A DNA stretch of 64,000 nt from Helicobacter equorum (lineage in GTDB: Bacteria > Campylobacterota > Campylobacteria > Campylobacterales > Helicobacteraceae): contig NZ_FZPO01000002.1 in NCBI RefSeq assembly GCF_900198655.1, positions 1 through 64,000 on the forward strand. The letters run 5' to 3'. The notes beneath the pieces were generated by a model. It was not told the DNA's origin, did not search any database, and saw only the letters and a program-made list of their open reading frames with translations. The position numbers and the translations under genes were made by a program. How positions within the stretch are numbered: the first letter of the stretch is position 1; each line of letters starts with the position of its first letter. Below, one piece after another: positions 53,090 to 62,244 of the stretch.

Positions 53090-53987
53090 ATACTTCTCCT
53101 TTGTTGTGTAAAAATACCATTTTTCCAAGTTCAAAGCCACTATGCGTTGCCACCACGCTACATTTGACCTTGAATAACAAAAACAGATTCTCTTGATGTA
53201 TAGATTCTAAACACTCATAATTCCCCATGCCCTTTGCCACGATAATATCTGCACTATCAAAACTATCTTTGATCTCCTTTGGTGCATCATCATAGATAAA
53301 TCCAGGGCTTTTCATATAAGAATTTTTGACATCGCACAAATTGTATATCTCTGTGCACAATGGATGTGCCAAATCCGCTAAAGTCACATCATTGATAATA
53401 GGTGCACCACGCACAAGATATGTAATATGTAGATTGGGATAATGCTTTTTAAGAAATTGGAGTAACACAATATCAAAGAGATTTTCCCCTGCATTATCAG
53501 CTATATACAACAAATTCTTAGCATTGTCTAAACGCATTTCAAATGCCTCTATATCAAAACGCGCAAACTCCAAACTCCCAAAGTCAAAGCTAGATTCAAA
53601 ACTAAAAGAACTTTGCGATCCATAATCAATCACATTTCCCAAAACCGCAACCTTGATACAATCACTCAAAGTCTCTGTATAGGCTTTATGATCCTTTAAA
53701 GCAGCAAGGATTGTAGCAGCAGATTCTATACTTTGTTGCTTGATGTGCTTATAGGGATCTTGGTTTTGGAGTGCTTTAGAGAGATTTTTATAAATCGCTA
53801 TGGCAGCCTTTGGTGGCGTAAATGTAGTGCTATGTAAAGATTGCTCTAGGGAATGTAAGAGGTGTTTGGTTTGACTAAGAATCTCATCGCGTGTGTGTAT
53901 TTGTAATGTGTGTGAATCTACTGAAGTGTACAAAAAATTGTGAATCTGTTTATAAAGGCACTCAAGGCAAGTATGGGTGAGATTCAT
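53082..53987 (-). CDS. DUF89/ARMT1-like damage-control phosphatase family protein
   Basis: DUF89 proteins are metal-dependent phosphatases thought to remove damaged sugar-phosphate metabolites. The 301-residue protein has the N-terminal [12 protein letters not shown] segment and the metal-site motif [17 protein letters not shown] near residue 165. [11 protein letters not shown] and [15 protein letters not shown] follow near 200 and 255. It resembles the archaeal-bacterial group with an N-terminal Cys pair. It overlaps glyQ by 8 nt and follows the DUF3972-like gene by 3 nt. Confidence 0.85.
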   Translation of the reverse strand: MNLTHTCLECLYKQIHNFLYTSVDSHTLQIHTRDEILSQTKHLLHSLEQSLHSTTFTPPKAAIAIYKNLSKALQNQDPYKHIKQQSIESAATILAALKDHKAYTETLSDCIKVAVLGNVIDYGSQSSFSFESSFDFGSLEFARFDIEAFEMRLDNAKNLLYIADNAGENLFDIVLLQFLKKHYPNLHITYLVRGAPIINDVTLADLAHPLCTEIYNLCDVKNSYMKSPGFIYDDAPKEIKDSFDSADIIVAKGMGNYECLESIHQENLFLLFKVKCSVVATHSGFELGKMVFLHNKGEVYA

Positions 53988-53990
53988 AAA

Positions 53991-54527
53991 TTATTTGCTA
54001 CCCTCTGCCATATTTGAGACCTTACCCCACATCAAGCGATATTTGCGCTTCATAAATTCCACTTCTTCACGCGCACTTTGAAGCTCTGAACGTAACACTT
54101 CCATTGTTTTTTTATCATCATCATACACTTCTTGCATCGAAACAAGCGCGTCTTTCAAAAACGCATTTTCATTCTTAAATGCGCTGATAGTCTCATCTTT
54201 ACTAGCAATCACTTTATCATGCAAACTCAAAATCGTAGCAATCGTTTTCTCCACAAAAACAGGGCTTAATTCTTTGCCATGCATATCAGCATTGACAAGA
54301 TTATTTTCTACACGCTTGATAAGCGCAGAAGTGCCACTACTTGCATCAATCATGACATTCTCACCCTCTTTTTTACTCACAATTGCTCCAGATTCTATGA
54401 GTTCTAAAACACGAGCCTCCTCTAAGCCAGAAAGCTTGATAAACTCATCTACACTTATCCAAGTCACAGAAGCATTCGAAGCTACAGGCAAAGTCTGTGA
54501 ATCTTTTTGTGTGGGTGTGTCTTGCAT
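53991..54527 (-). CDS. DUF3972-like protein with helix-turn-helix-like start and coiled coil
   Basis: The 178-residue protein starts with a polar tail, then WISVDEFIKLSGLEEARVLELI (about 23-45). This looks like a small helix-turn-helix of the MerR/excisionase kind. A long coiled coil (about 95-165) follows. The pattern fits DUF3972, seen in Campylobacterota, of unknown role. The start overlaps the purE stop by one base. It may bind DNA, but this is inference from the N-terminal motif. Confidence 0.75.
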   Translation of the reverse strand: MQDTPTQKDSQTLPVASNASVTWISVDEFIKLSGLEEARVLELIESGAIVSKKEGENVMIDASSGTSALIKRVENNLVNADMHGKELSPVFVEKTIATILSLHDKVIASKDETISAFKNENAFLKDALVSMQEVYDDDKKTMEVLRSELQSAREEVEFMKRKYRLMWGKVSNMAEGSK

Positions 54528-55024
54528 TAATCAATCCTTACTTCTATCTCTGAAGAATCTAATTCTACTTTTTTAGCTTTCATCATTCTATCTTGCACGA
54601 GCTTTCCTGCTAGCTCTTCATTTTTTAGGCTTAGAATCTGTAGCGCAAGATATGCGGCATTGATAGCACCAGCTTTACCGATAGTAACCGTCGCCACAGG
54701 CATTGAGCTAGGCATTTGCACCGTGGACAACAAAGAATCTAAACCATCGAGTGCGCCACCAGCAAGTGGCACACCAATAACAGGTTTACAAGTCTGTGCT
54801 GCTACCGCACCCGCGAGATGTGCTGCCATACCTGCAGCAGCGATAAATACTTGTACACCACGATTTTGTGCATCTTTGATGTATTCTTTTGTGCGATCAG
54901 GAGATCGGTGTGCAGAAGAAACAATCATTTCATATGGCACATCAAACTTTTTTAATACCTCAGCACATTCACTCATCACACTAAAATCACTCTTACTTCC
55001 CATAATAATGCTAATAAAATCCAT
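54527..55024 (-). CDS. purE: N5-carboxyaminoimidazole ribonucleotide mutase PurE
   Basis: PurE rearranges N5-CAIR to CAIR in purine synthesis. The 165-residue class I enzyme has IIMGSKSDFSVM at the start, VSSAHRSPDRT with the catalytic His near residue 44, and AAAGMAAHLAGAVAAQT near residue 65. It heads the minus-strand unit with the DUF3972-like, DUF89 and glyQ genes, all overlapping or nearly so. Confidence 0.97.
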   Translation of the reverse strand: MDFISIIMGSKSDFSVMSECAEVLKKFDVPYEMIVSSAHRSPDRTKEYIKDAQNRGVQVFIAAAGMAAHLAGAVAAQTCKPVIGVPLAGGALDGLDSLLSTVQMPSSMPVATVTIGKAGAINAAYLALQILSLKNEELAGKLVQDRMMKAKKVELDSSEIEVRID

Positions 55025-55167
55025 TATCTAACCCCTTGACTCTCAAGAATCTAAAAATACACAAGTCTAACATAAAAAACTTTAAGTAAAGCCACCATAG
55101 CCAAACAATTATTATTCCTTAAATCTATCTTCCCTCAAGCTTAAGGCATAGCTCAAGAAAGATACGC

Positions 55168-55173
55168 TACAAT
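55168..55173 (+). promoter_or_regulatory. Candidate -10 element for rpsB-tsf
   Basis: TACAAT at this place would give a leader of about 115 nt before the rpsB ATG. Long rpsB leaders can carry S2 feedback control; no known S2-binding structure is identified here. Confidence 0.3.
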
Positions 55174-55293
55174 CTCGCCGTTTTTTTCACAAAAACAATC
55201 CACACATACCAATCCTTTGTAAGGTTGCGAAATATATTCGCTAATGGGTATGGAGGCAAAACCACATTACACAATTAAGGAGAACTAAAAACC

Positions 55294-56061
55294 ATGGTAA
55301 CAATGAAAGATTTACTCGAATGCGGTGTGCATTTTGGACACCAGACAAGACGTTGGAATCCAAAAATGAAGCGATTTATTTTTGGTGTGCGCAAAAATAT
55401 TCACATTATTGACTTACAAAAAACCTTGCGTTATTTTAAATACACATACAACATCATCAAAGATGCATCCGCTGAAGGCAAAACGATTATGTTTGTAGGG
55501 ACAAAAAAACAAGCAAGTCAAACGATCGAGCAATATGCTCAAAGCATTAATGTCCCGTATGTAAATTATCGTTGGCTAGGTGGTATGCTAACAAACTTTA
55601 GCACCATAAAAAAATCTGTGCGCAAACTTGAGGTTATCGAGCAAATGGAAGAAAGCGGACAAATTGATCTTTTAACAAAAAAAGAAAAACTTATGCTCCA
55701 ACGCAAAAAGGACAAGCTTACCAAATATCTTGGTGGTGTGCGCCATATGAAAAAAGCTCCAGATATGATTTTTGTTATTGATGTCGTGAAAGAAAAAATT
55801 GCTGTTGCAGAGGCACGCCGACTTGGAATCCCTGTAATAGCACCGCTTGATACAAATTGCGATCCTGATAATGTAGATTATCCAATCCCTGGTAATGATG
55901 ATGCGATTCGCTCAATCCAGCTCTTTTGCAAGGAAGTAACTGAAGCGATTTTGGAAGGACACAATGAGAATAAAGATAGCCAACAAGAAGTGCCAATTCC
56001 AGCTACAGAGGAAGAAAAACAAGAAGTGCTTGAAGAACTTAAACAAGAGCAAGGAGAATAA
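55294..56061 (+). CDS. rpsB: 30S ribosomal protein S2
   Basis: S2 binds the 30S subunit near the mRNA exit side. The 255-residue protein has [19 protein letters not shown] at the start, [11 protein letters not shown] near residue 70, and [11 protein letters not shown] near residue 90. [12 protein letters not shown] lies near 185. An acidic Glu/Gln-rich tail of about 35 residues follows the usual end. TAAGGAG precedes the ATG. tsf follows after 2 nt, the standard bacterial pair. Confidence 0.98.
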   Translation: MVTMKDLLECGVHFGHQTRRWNPKMKRFIFGVRKNIHIIDLQKTLRYFKYTYNIIKDASAEGKTIMFVGTKKQASQTIEQYAQSINVPYVNYRWLGGMLTNFSTIKKSVRKLEVIEQMEESGQIDLLTKKEKLMLQRKKDKLTKYLGGVRHMKKAPDMIFVIDVVKEKIAVAEARRLGIPVIAPLDTNCDPDNVDYPIPGNDDAIRSIQLFCKEVTEAILEGHNENKDSQQEVPIPATEEEKQEVLEELKQEQGE

Positions 56062-56063
56062 CC

Positions 56064-57128
56064 ATGGAGATTTCAGCACAATTAGTAAAGCAACTCCGCG
56101 AAATGACTGATGCAGGAATGATGGACTGCAAAAAGGCGTTAGTCGAGGTAGGTGGCGATATCCAAAAAGCAATAGAATATCTCCGAGAAAAAGGTTTAAG
56201 CAAGGCAGCAAAAAAAGCTGATAGGGTGGCGAGTGAAGGAGTTGTTAGCGTAGAAGTAGCGGATGATTTTTCTAAGGCTTCAATACTAGAAATTAACTCT
56301 GAAACAGACTTTGTGGCAAAAAATGATAACTTTAAAAATCTTGTAGCAAAGAGTTCCGAACTTGTCTTTGAACACAATATTAGCGATGTTAGCACACTAA
56401 ATAGCATTCAAATAGAAGGCACAAAATTCGAGGAATATCTCCAACAAAATATCGCAAAAATCGGTGAAAACATTGTAATACGACGCCTTGAGGGTATCAA
56501 AGTCGAAGGTAATGCCGTTGTGAATGGGTATGTGCACTCTAATGGTCGTGTGGGTGTGCTTATCGCGATAAAATATAATAATGCAAATTCAAAAACACCA
56601 GCTGCAGAGCTTGCACGAAATTTTTGTATGCATGCAGCAGCGATGAAACCACAAGTTTTGAGCTATCATGAATTAGATTCTGAATTTATCCAAAAAGAAA
56701 AGATAGCACTTATCGCAGAACTTACAAAAGAAAATGAAGAGCTTAAGCGACTTGGTAAGCCATTGCATAAGATTCCAGAATATGTAAGTCGTAGCGAACT
56801 TACACCAGAAGTGCTAGAATCTACCAAGCAAAAACTTCGAGATGATCTCAAAGCACAAGGTAAGCCAGAGCAAATTTGGGATAAGATCATTCCAGGACAA
56901 ATAGAGCGGTTTATCGCTGATAATACACTCATTGATCAACGCCTTACGCTTTTGGGGCAGTTTTTTGTTATGGATGATAAAAAAACTATTGCGCAAGTCC
57001 TTGAAACAAAATCCAAAGAACTTGGTGATGAGCTAGAGATTATCAAATATGTGCGCTTTGAGCTAGGTGAAGGTATCGAGAAAAAAGTAGAAGATTTTGC
57101 TGCTGAAGTTGCGGCACAAATGCAGTAA
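56064..57128 (+). CDS. tsf: Elongation factor Ts
   Basis: EF-Ts exchanges GDP on EF-Tu. The 354-residue protein has the UBA-like start LVKQLREMTDAGMMDCKKAL and the conserved SETDFVAKND near residue 80. The dimerisation-related core and C-terminal module follow. The length is typical of Campylobacterota EF-Ts. It ends against a strong terminator. Confidence 0.98.
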   Translation: MEISAQLVKQLREMTDAGMMDCKKALVEVGGDIQKAIEYLREKGLSKAAKKADRVASEGVVSVEVADDFSKASILEINSETDFVAKNDNFKNLVAKSSELVFEHNISDVSTLNSIQIEGTKFEEYLQQNIAKIGENIVIRRLEGIKVEGNAVVNGYVHSNGRVGVLIAIKYNNANSKTPAAELARNFCMHAAAMKPQVLSYHELDSEFIQKEKIALIAELTKENEELKRLGKPLHKIPEYVSRSELTPEVLESTKQKLRDDLKAQGKPEQIWDKIIPGQIERFIADNTLIDQRLTLLGQFFVMDDKKTIAQVLETKSKELGDELEIIKYVRFELGEGIEKKVEDFAAEVAAQMQ

Positions 57129-57132
57129 TACA

Positions 57133-57156
57133 TTTTGGGGTTAGGTAACCCCAAAA
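57133..57156 (+). terminator. Terminator after tsf
   Basis: TTTTGGGGTTA and TAACCCCAAAA form a perfect 11-bp stem with a 2-nt centre (in practice 10 bp with a 4-nt loop), 4 nt after the tsf stop. The rest of the gap, 57157-57384, holds no gene or RNA I can recognise. Confidence 0.75.
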
Positions 57157-57384
57157 ATACTAATATTATTCCCCACAAAACTAGTAATTCTCTCTCATAT
57201 TGCATTTATCTGTAAATTTTAGTTTAAAAAGCCCACTAATTAGATTAAAAGGAAAAATAATCCAATTTGTTTTAACACACAAATAAAAATATGGCAAAAT
57301 TTTTACCATAAAATTCTACAGCATATACTCTAAAGCCCCAATATCAATACTGCGATATAAATACCACAAACCTTTGAAAAGTTG

Positions 57385-58410
57385 CTACTTGTCCTTAAAA
57401 ATGTCTAGATTCTGCACAAAAACATGTAATTGCGAATCTATAATGCCATTTTGAAAAAGCATTGGGCGGATTCTAGCGGGGATTCTTGCAAGACGATATT
57501 GCTCTTTATAGCGCTTAGGTATAGTTGCCACCGAGTCTCTTTTAGCGATAAATACAAAATCCATATTGCTATCTATCACATAATTTTGTGTAATATGACA
57601 CGAAAAATGAGATTTGATAATCTCTTGCCTTTGCTTAGCACTCATCACATATCCAAGTTTTTTGAGTGCCAAATCCACGCCATAGCACTCATATAGTACC
57701 TCATTATGAGGCATTGCTAAGCGCCTTAAAACATAAAGATTAGGTAAAACCTCATGAGGTTGTGTAACAATCCCTTCGCTCTCTTGCTCCAAGATTCTAA
57801 AAGTCCTTGCCACCCCACTTGCAAATTCAGCAATAAGTGTATGTGCGACATTATGACGAAAAAAATTGCGCATAAAATGCGTATTGGCATTGCTACTATC
57901 TTCAAAATATGTGTGCCCATGCATATGTAAATACGCATACAAATCTTTGCGAGTAGTCTCAATTAATGGTCGAATAATACAAAATTCACGCCTTTGACTA
58001 ATACCTTGCAATCCACTTAAGCCTAAAATTCCACTTCCCTTGCAAAGTTGCATCAAAAACCATTCAAGCCTATCATCAAGCTGATGTGCCATAAGCACAT
58101 TATTATAATTATGTTCCTTGCACACTTTTGCAAAAAAATCATAACGCACATTGCGTGCGGTATGTTCGAAATTTGTCGCAATCTTTGGTGCAGTATGCAA
58201 AAAAAGCCTTTTATGATACTCCTTGCTTAGGGCTTTGGCATACGCTATCTCATCTTTACTTTCTGGACGCACACCATAATCTACAATCGCCATATCAAAC
58301 GCTATATCTGCCTCAAGAAGCAAAAAAAACAACGCGCTAGAATCTACACCACCTGAAAAAGCCAAGAGATTCTTGCCCGCGCGCACTTCCTCCAAATATA
58401 AAAGTTGCAT
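57385..58410 (-). CDS. tilS: tRNA(Ile)-lysidine synthase TilS
   Basis: TilS changes C34 to lysidine in the CAU-anticodon tRNA-Ile, letting it read AUA. The 341-residue protein has the PP-loop AFSGGVDSSALFFLL near residue 18, and MAHQLDDRLEWFLMQL near residue 107. The C-terminal domain is short and loosely conserved, as is usual in Helicobacter. It overlaps sppA by one base on the minus strand. Confidence 0.94.
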   Translation of the reverse strand: MQLLYLEEVRAGKNLLAFSGGVDSSALFFLLLEADIAFDMAIVDYGVRPESKDEIAYAKALSKEYHKRLFLHTAPKIATNFEHTARNVRYDFFAKVCKEHNYNNVLMAHQLDDRLEWFLMQLCKGSGILGLSGLQGISQRREFCIIRPLIETTRKDLYAYLHMHGHTYFEDSSNANTHFMRNFFRHNVAHTLIAEFASGVARTFRILEQESEGIVTQPHEVLPNLYVLRRLAMPHNEVLYECYGVDLALKKLGYVMSAKQRQEIIKSHFSCHITQNYVIDSNMDFVFIAKRDSVATIPKRYKEQYRLARIPARIRPMLFQNGIIDSQLHVFVQNLDIFKDK

Positions 58411-59267
58411 TATCGAAGGCTAGGTGCGCCCAGAGAAAGAACCTTGCTTATGAGTGAATCTTGGAATTGTTCTACATAACTATCAATCTTGCTTTTTTTA
58501 AGCCACACGACTTCATCAACATGTGCCTTGGTTTTTAGAATCTCTGTGGCTTCCTGCAAACTCCCTATTTTATCGATAAGTCCAAGTTGCAAAGCTGTTT
58601 TGGCGCTAAAAATTTTTCCTTGTGCAAAAGCCTGTGAATCCTGGCTTAATTTGTCACCGCGTGCTGTCTTGACATCATTCACAAACATAGCATACTGCTC
58701 ACTCAAAAGATTATCTAAAAATTCTCTCTCTTGCGCACTCCACTGCCGCGACATCGTCCCTACTTCTTTGTATTCACCTTTTTTTAATACTTGCTCTTGT
58801 ATCCCCAAATTTTCTAAAAGATGTGCGATATTATATCCGCTAAAAATCACTCCTATCGAACCAATCAACGCACCGCGGTTTGCCACAATCTCACTAGCAT
58901 ACATGCCGCCATAATAACTCCCACTTGCCATAGAGCCCTGCACATAAGCTACCACCGGCATATCTTGCCCAAGCTCTTTGATGAGATCTGCTACTTCAAT
59001 ACTCGCGCTTACACTCCCGCCAGGTGAATCTATCACAAGAAGCACGCCTTGAATGCTTGAATTTTTTTTAATATTTTGTATTTGAGATTCAATAGAGGTT
59101 GCAGAAAAAATGGGGGTAGTAAGATATAATTTTGCAAGATTTGGTTGTTGTGTGGGAGTATCTCGCATACTGCCCACAACGAGCAACACAACAAGCACAA
59201 GCACAATCGCCTTAAAGTTTTCATTAATGAATCTTAGGCATTTTCCTAAAAATCGCAAGATTCTCAT
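58410..59267 (-). CDS. sppA: Signal peptide peptidase SppA
   Basis: SppA cuts signal peptides left in the inner membrane. The 285-residue short form has one N-terminal membrane helix (about 19-35) and a single protease domain. IDSPGGSVSASIEVADLI lies near residue 80, the catalytic Ser in GSMASGSYYGG near 112, and the general-base Lys in LKKGEYKEVG near 163. It overlaps aspA by 4 nt and tilS by 1 nt, forming a tight aspA-sppA-tilS unit. Confidence 0.95.
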   Translation of the reverse strand: MRILRFLGKCLRFINENFKAIVLVLVVLLVVGSMRDTPTQQPNLAKLYLTTPIFSATSIESQIQNIKKNSSIQGVLLVIDSPGGSVSASIEVADLIKELGQDMPVVAYVQGSMASGSYYGGMYASEIVANRGALIGSIGVIFSGYNIAHLLENLGIQEQVLKKGEYKEVGTMSRQWSAQEREFLDNLLSEQYAMFVNDVKTARGDKLSQDSQAFAQGKIFSAKTALQLGLIDKIGSLQEATEILKTKAHVDEVVWLKKSKIDSYVEQFQDSLISKVLSLGAPSLR

Positions 59268-60682
59268 TGTTTGCGTCCTTTTACTTCTCTCATATGTGGA
59301 TTTAACATATTTTGTGGCTTGAAAATTTCATCAAGCTCTTCTTTGCTAAGAAGCTTGTGCTCTAGTGTTAAATCATACACGCTTTTGCCTGTTTGCAATG
59401 CCTCCTTGGCAATTTTTGCAGAGTTTTCATAACCTATGTAAGGGTTTAATGCTGTTACAATACCAATACTATGAAATACAAAATCTCTACACACCGCCTC
59501 ATTTGCCGTGATACCATCAACACATTTTTGTGCTAATGTAATACACGCGCGCTTCATACGCACGATGGAATTAAACAAACTATACGCGATCACAGGTTCA
59601 AAAACATTAAGCTGTAACTGCCCTGCCTCGGAAGCTAAGGTAATAGTAATATCGTTACCAATCACATTAAAACATACTTGATTGACAACTTCAGGTATCA
59701 CAGGATTTACCTTACCTGGCATTATAGAGCTACCAGGTTGCATTTTTGGGAGATTTATTTCATTTAGCCCCGCACGCGGTCCAGAACTCAAAAGTCGCAA
59801 ATCGTTACAAATCTTAGAAATCTTTGTTGCCACACGCTTAAGTACACCACTTACTTGCACATACGCACCTGTATCTTGTGTAGCCTCGATAAGATCTGTA
59901 GCAGTAACAAATGGGCGGTTAGTAACTTCTTGAAGTTTTGTCTCGACAATCTTTGGATAATCCGGATGAGAATTAATCCCTGTACCAATAGCCGTCCCTC
60001 CAAGGTTAATCTCACGCACTAGATTCTGTGCTTCTCTAACACGCTGCATATCTTCACCTAGCATAACAGCAAAGGTCTGAAACTCCTGTCCGAGTGTCAT
60101 AGGCACGGCATCTTGGAGTTGTGTTCGCCCCATTTTGAGGACATGTGCAAACTCTTTAGTCTTACCATCAAAAGAGGTTTTGAGAATCTGCATAGATTCT
60201 ATAAGATCAAACAATAATTCATAAAGTGCTAAACGCAACGCCGTAGGATACGCATCATTAGTAGATTGAGAAAGATTTACATGATCATTTGGATGGCAGT
60301 ATTGATACTCGCCTTTTTTATGCCCCATATACTCAAGAGCAATATTTGCAATCACTTCATTAGCATTCATATTTGTGCTTGTGCCGGCTCCACCCTGTAT
60401 CATATCCACAACAAATTGATCCAAAAACTCACCAGCAACGATTCTATCACAGGCAAATACTATAGCATTTTTGATATTTTCATCAAGGAGATTAAGTTCA
60501 AAATTTGCTAATGCGGCAGCTTTTTTGACTTGCGCCAAAGCTTTCACAAAGACAGGAAAATTACTTAACCGCTCCTTTGTGATAGAAAAATTCTCCACAG
60601 CCCTAAATGTCTGAATCCCATAATACACATCATCTGCGATCTCCAATTCACCGATAAAATCATGTTCTTTTCGTGTTTTCAC
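59264..60682 (-). CDS. aspA: Aspartate ammonia-lyase AspA
   Basis: AspA splits aspartate to fumarate and ammonia, supplying fumarate as respiratory acceptor or TCA intermediate. The 472-residue protein has the lyase signature GSSIMPGKVNPV near residue 318 with the catalytic Ser. MGRTQLQDAVPMTLGQEF lies near residue 187 and IELxTxTGAY-like DLIEATQDTGAYVQVSG near 265. The N-terminal DDVYYGIQTFRAVENF favours aspartase over class II fumarase. It leads aspA-sppA-tilS. Confidence 0.95.
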   Translation of the reverse strand: MKTRKEHDFIGELEIADDVYYGIQTFRAVENFSITKERLSNFPVFVKALAQVKKAAALANFELNLLDENIKNAIVFACDRIVAGEFLDQFVVDMIQGGAGTSTNMNANEVIANIALEYMGHKKGEYQYCHPNDHVNLSQSTNDAYPTALRLALYELLFDLIESMQILKTSFDGKTKEFAHVLKMGRTQLQDAVPMTLGQEFQTFAVMLGEDMQRVREAQNLVREINLGGTAIGTGINSHPDYPKIVETKLQEVTNRPFVTATDLIEATQDTGAYVQVSGVLKRVATKISKICNDLRLLSSGPRAGLNEINLPKMQPGSSIMPGKVNPVIPEVVNQVCFNVIGNDITITLASEAGQLQLNVFEPVIAYSLFNSIVRMKRACITLAQKCVDGITANEAVCRDFVFHSIGIVTALNPYIGYENSAKIAKEALQTGKSVYDLTLEHKLLSKEELDEIFKPQNMLNPHMREVKGRKQ

Positions 60683-60765
60683 CTACACTCCTTAAATTTG
60701 TATAACGAAGAGCATAATACATTTCACAAAATAATGAAGCAAAAGAAGAAAAGAGGCTTAAGGAC

Positions 60766-61038
60766 TTATCGATCCTTAAGCTTTAATTCTGTGATAAGCT
60801 TGACATAACGCTCATATTGTGTGCGTTTGAGATAAGCCAAAAGAGATTTTCTCTGTCCCACAAGCTTTAACAATCCCAAACGACTTGAGTGATCTTTTGG
60901 ATTTGCCTTAAGATGTGCTGTCAAATCAACAATTCTTTGTGTCAAAAGCGCAACCTGAATCTCTGAAGAACCAGTGTCTTTACTATCACGAGCAAATTTC
61001 GCAATAATCTCTTGTTTTTTCGCCATATCTAAAGCCAT
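60766..61038 (-). CDS. rpsO: 30S ribosomal protein S15
   Basis: S15 binds 16S rRNA early in 30S assembly. The 90-residue protein has the full family pattern: [33 protein letters not shown] and [18 protein letters not shown] precedes the ATG. It is a single-gene unit between aspA and the petABC operon. Confidence 0.98.
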   Translation of the reverse strand: MALDMAKKQEIIAKFARDSKDTGSSEIQVALLTQRIVDLTAHLKANPKDHSSRLGLLKLVGQRKSLLAYLKRTQYERYVKLITELKLKDR

Positions 61039-61088
61039 AACAGACCTCCTAAAAATGGTAATGTGAAGCGCGAATTCTACAATAAAAG

Positions 61089-61117
61089 CCCAAAAGAATC
61101 AAGATGATTCTTTTGGG
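61089..61117 (-). terminator. Terminator of the petABC operon
   Basis: A perfect 13-bp stem, CCCAAAAGAATCA with TGATTCTTTTGGG and a 3-nt loop, starts 6 nt past the petC stop and is followed by CTTTTATT on the minus strand. It separates petC from rpsO. Confidence 0.8.
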
Positions 61118-61122
61118 ACTTT

Positions 61123-62241
61123 TTAGTGTAAGTCTTTCCAAATTTTTCTCTTCCACAAAAATGCCAAGACACTTAAGATCGCAAAGAATATAATGATATA
61201 TATTCCAAGATTCTCACGCTCAGCTTTTTTAGAATCTCCTATAGATTCTAAGTAAGCAATAACACGATCTTGAGATTCTTGAGTAAGCCCTGTGCGTGGC
61301 ATAGAAAAACCATTAGGCATTACGCCAAGCTCTTTTGCAAGATTACTATAATCATCATTCTCTTGCCATTCACTCTTAGCGGAATTTTCCGGGAGTGAGC
61401 CTTCTTTAGCAACAATGGCTTGCTTAATGGCATTATAAGAAAGCTTTTGTGGATCATTAATAAAACCTTCAAGGTAATGCTCACCCTTACTTCTAATCAT
61501 CATAGAAAGATCAGGAGCCTCTGCACCAAGATATCCTCGAATATTTGCTTTCTTGACTTCATTAGCCTCCATTTGCGCCTTTGTTTTAGGCTCATCATAC
61601 TTGATAGTATGGCAACGGCTACATGCATCTTTGAAAACTGCTTTATTAGTTAGCTGTTCTTCAATTTTTGCCAATTCTGCTTCCTTTTGTGAATCAGATA
61701 ACGCACTATTTGCAAGTGCATCTTTTTTTGCAACATATTCATCAGAATCTAGCACATTATGCCTAAGGCTTGTTGCACCAATAGATTTTAAAAATGCTAC
61801 CATATCTGCTACATCTTGCTTATCCCCATCATAAGCACTCATAGGGAAAGGATTCTCATCGCTAAATTTATGCTCAAGCTTAACAGCTTTTAGAGGATTT
61901 ACGATAAGTGTAGCAAGGAAGTTTTCATCATACAAAGCTCCTGCAGTAGAAAGATCTGGTGTTGTGATCTCTCCGTTACCAGCTGGAAACGCAACTACGC
62001 CATTATCAATACCGATTGCTTTGATATTATGACAGGCTGCACAATTAGCCTCTACAAGATCTTTTCCTCTTTGTGTATCTGCTTTAGATAAATCAACACG
62101 ATCCAAATCTCTAAATGCAAAATCACTAGGAGCTGACTTTGGGTGAAATACGGAGTGTGCCAAAGGCTCTACACCCCAATAAAGAACGCCCACGATAACA
62201 ACAACAATCGCCAAAATTTTAATTTCTCTCATAGTAAGCAC
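61123..62241 (-). CDS. petC: Dihaem cytochrome c subunit of the bc1 complex
   Basis: This subunit takes electrons from the Rieske protein and passes them to soluble cytochrome c. The 372-residue protein has an N-terminal membrane helix (about 9-25) and two CXXCH motifs, CAACH near residue 70 and CSRCH near 205. Two tandem cytochrome c folds and a C-terminal anchor (IYIIIFFAILSVLAFLW) complete it. Epsilonproteobacterial bc1 complexes use such a dihaem protein in place of classical cytochrome c1. It follows petB by 3 nt and ends at a strong terminator. Confidence 0.93.
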   Translation of the reverse strand: MLTMREIKILAIVVVIVGVLYWGVEPLAHSVFHPKSAPSDFAFRDLDRVDLSKADTQRGKDLVEANCAACHNIKAIGIDNGVVAFPAGNGEITTPDLSTAGALYDENFLATLIVNPLKAVKLEHKFSDENPFPMSAYDGDKQDVADMVAFLKSIGATSLRHNVLDSDEYVAKKDALANSALSDSQKEAELAKIEEQLTNKAVFKDACSRCHTIKYDEPKTKAQMEANEVKKANIRGYLGAEAPDLSMMIRSKGEHYLEGFINDPQKLSYNAIKQAIVAKEGSLPENSAKSEWQENDDYSNLAKELGVMPNGFSMPRTGLTQESQDRVIAYLESIGDSKKAERENLGIYIIIFFAILSVLAFLWKRKIWKDLH

Positions 62242-62244
62242 TCC

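Noticed and set aside
57157-57384. Gap between the tsf terminator and tilS as a possible small RNA or gene
   Set aside because: It is AT-rich with no stable hairpin, promoter-terminator pair or ribosome-binding site that I can defend.
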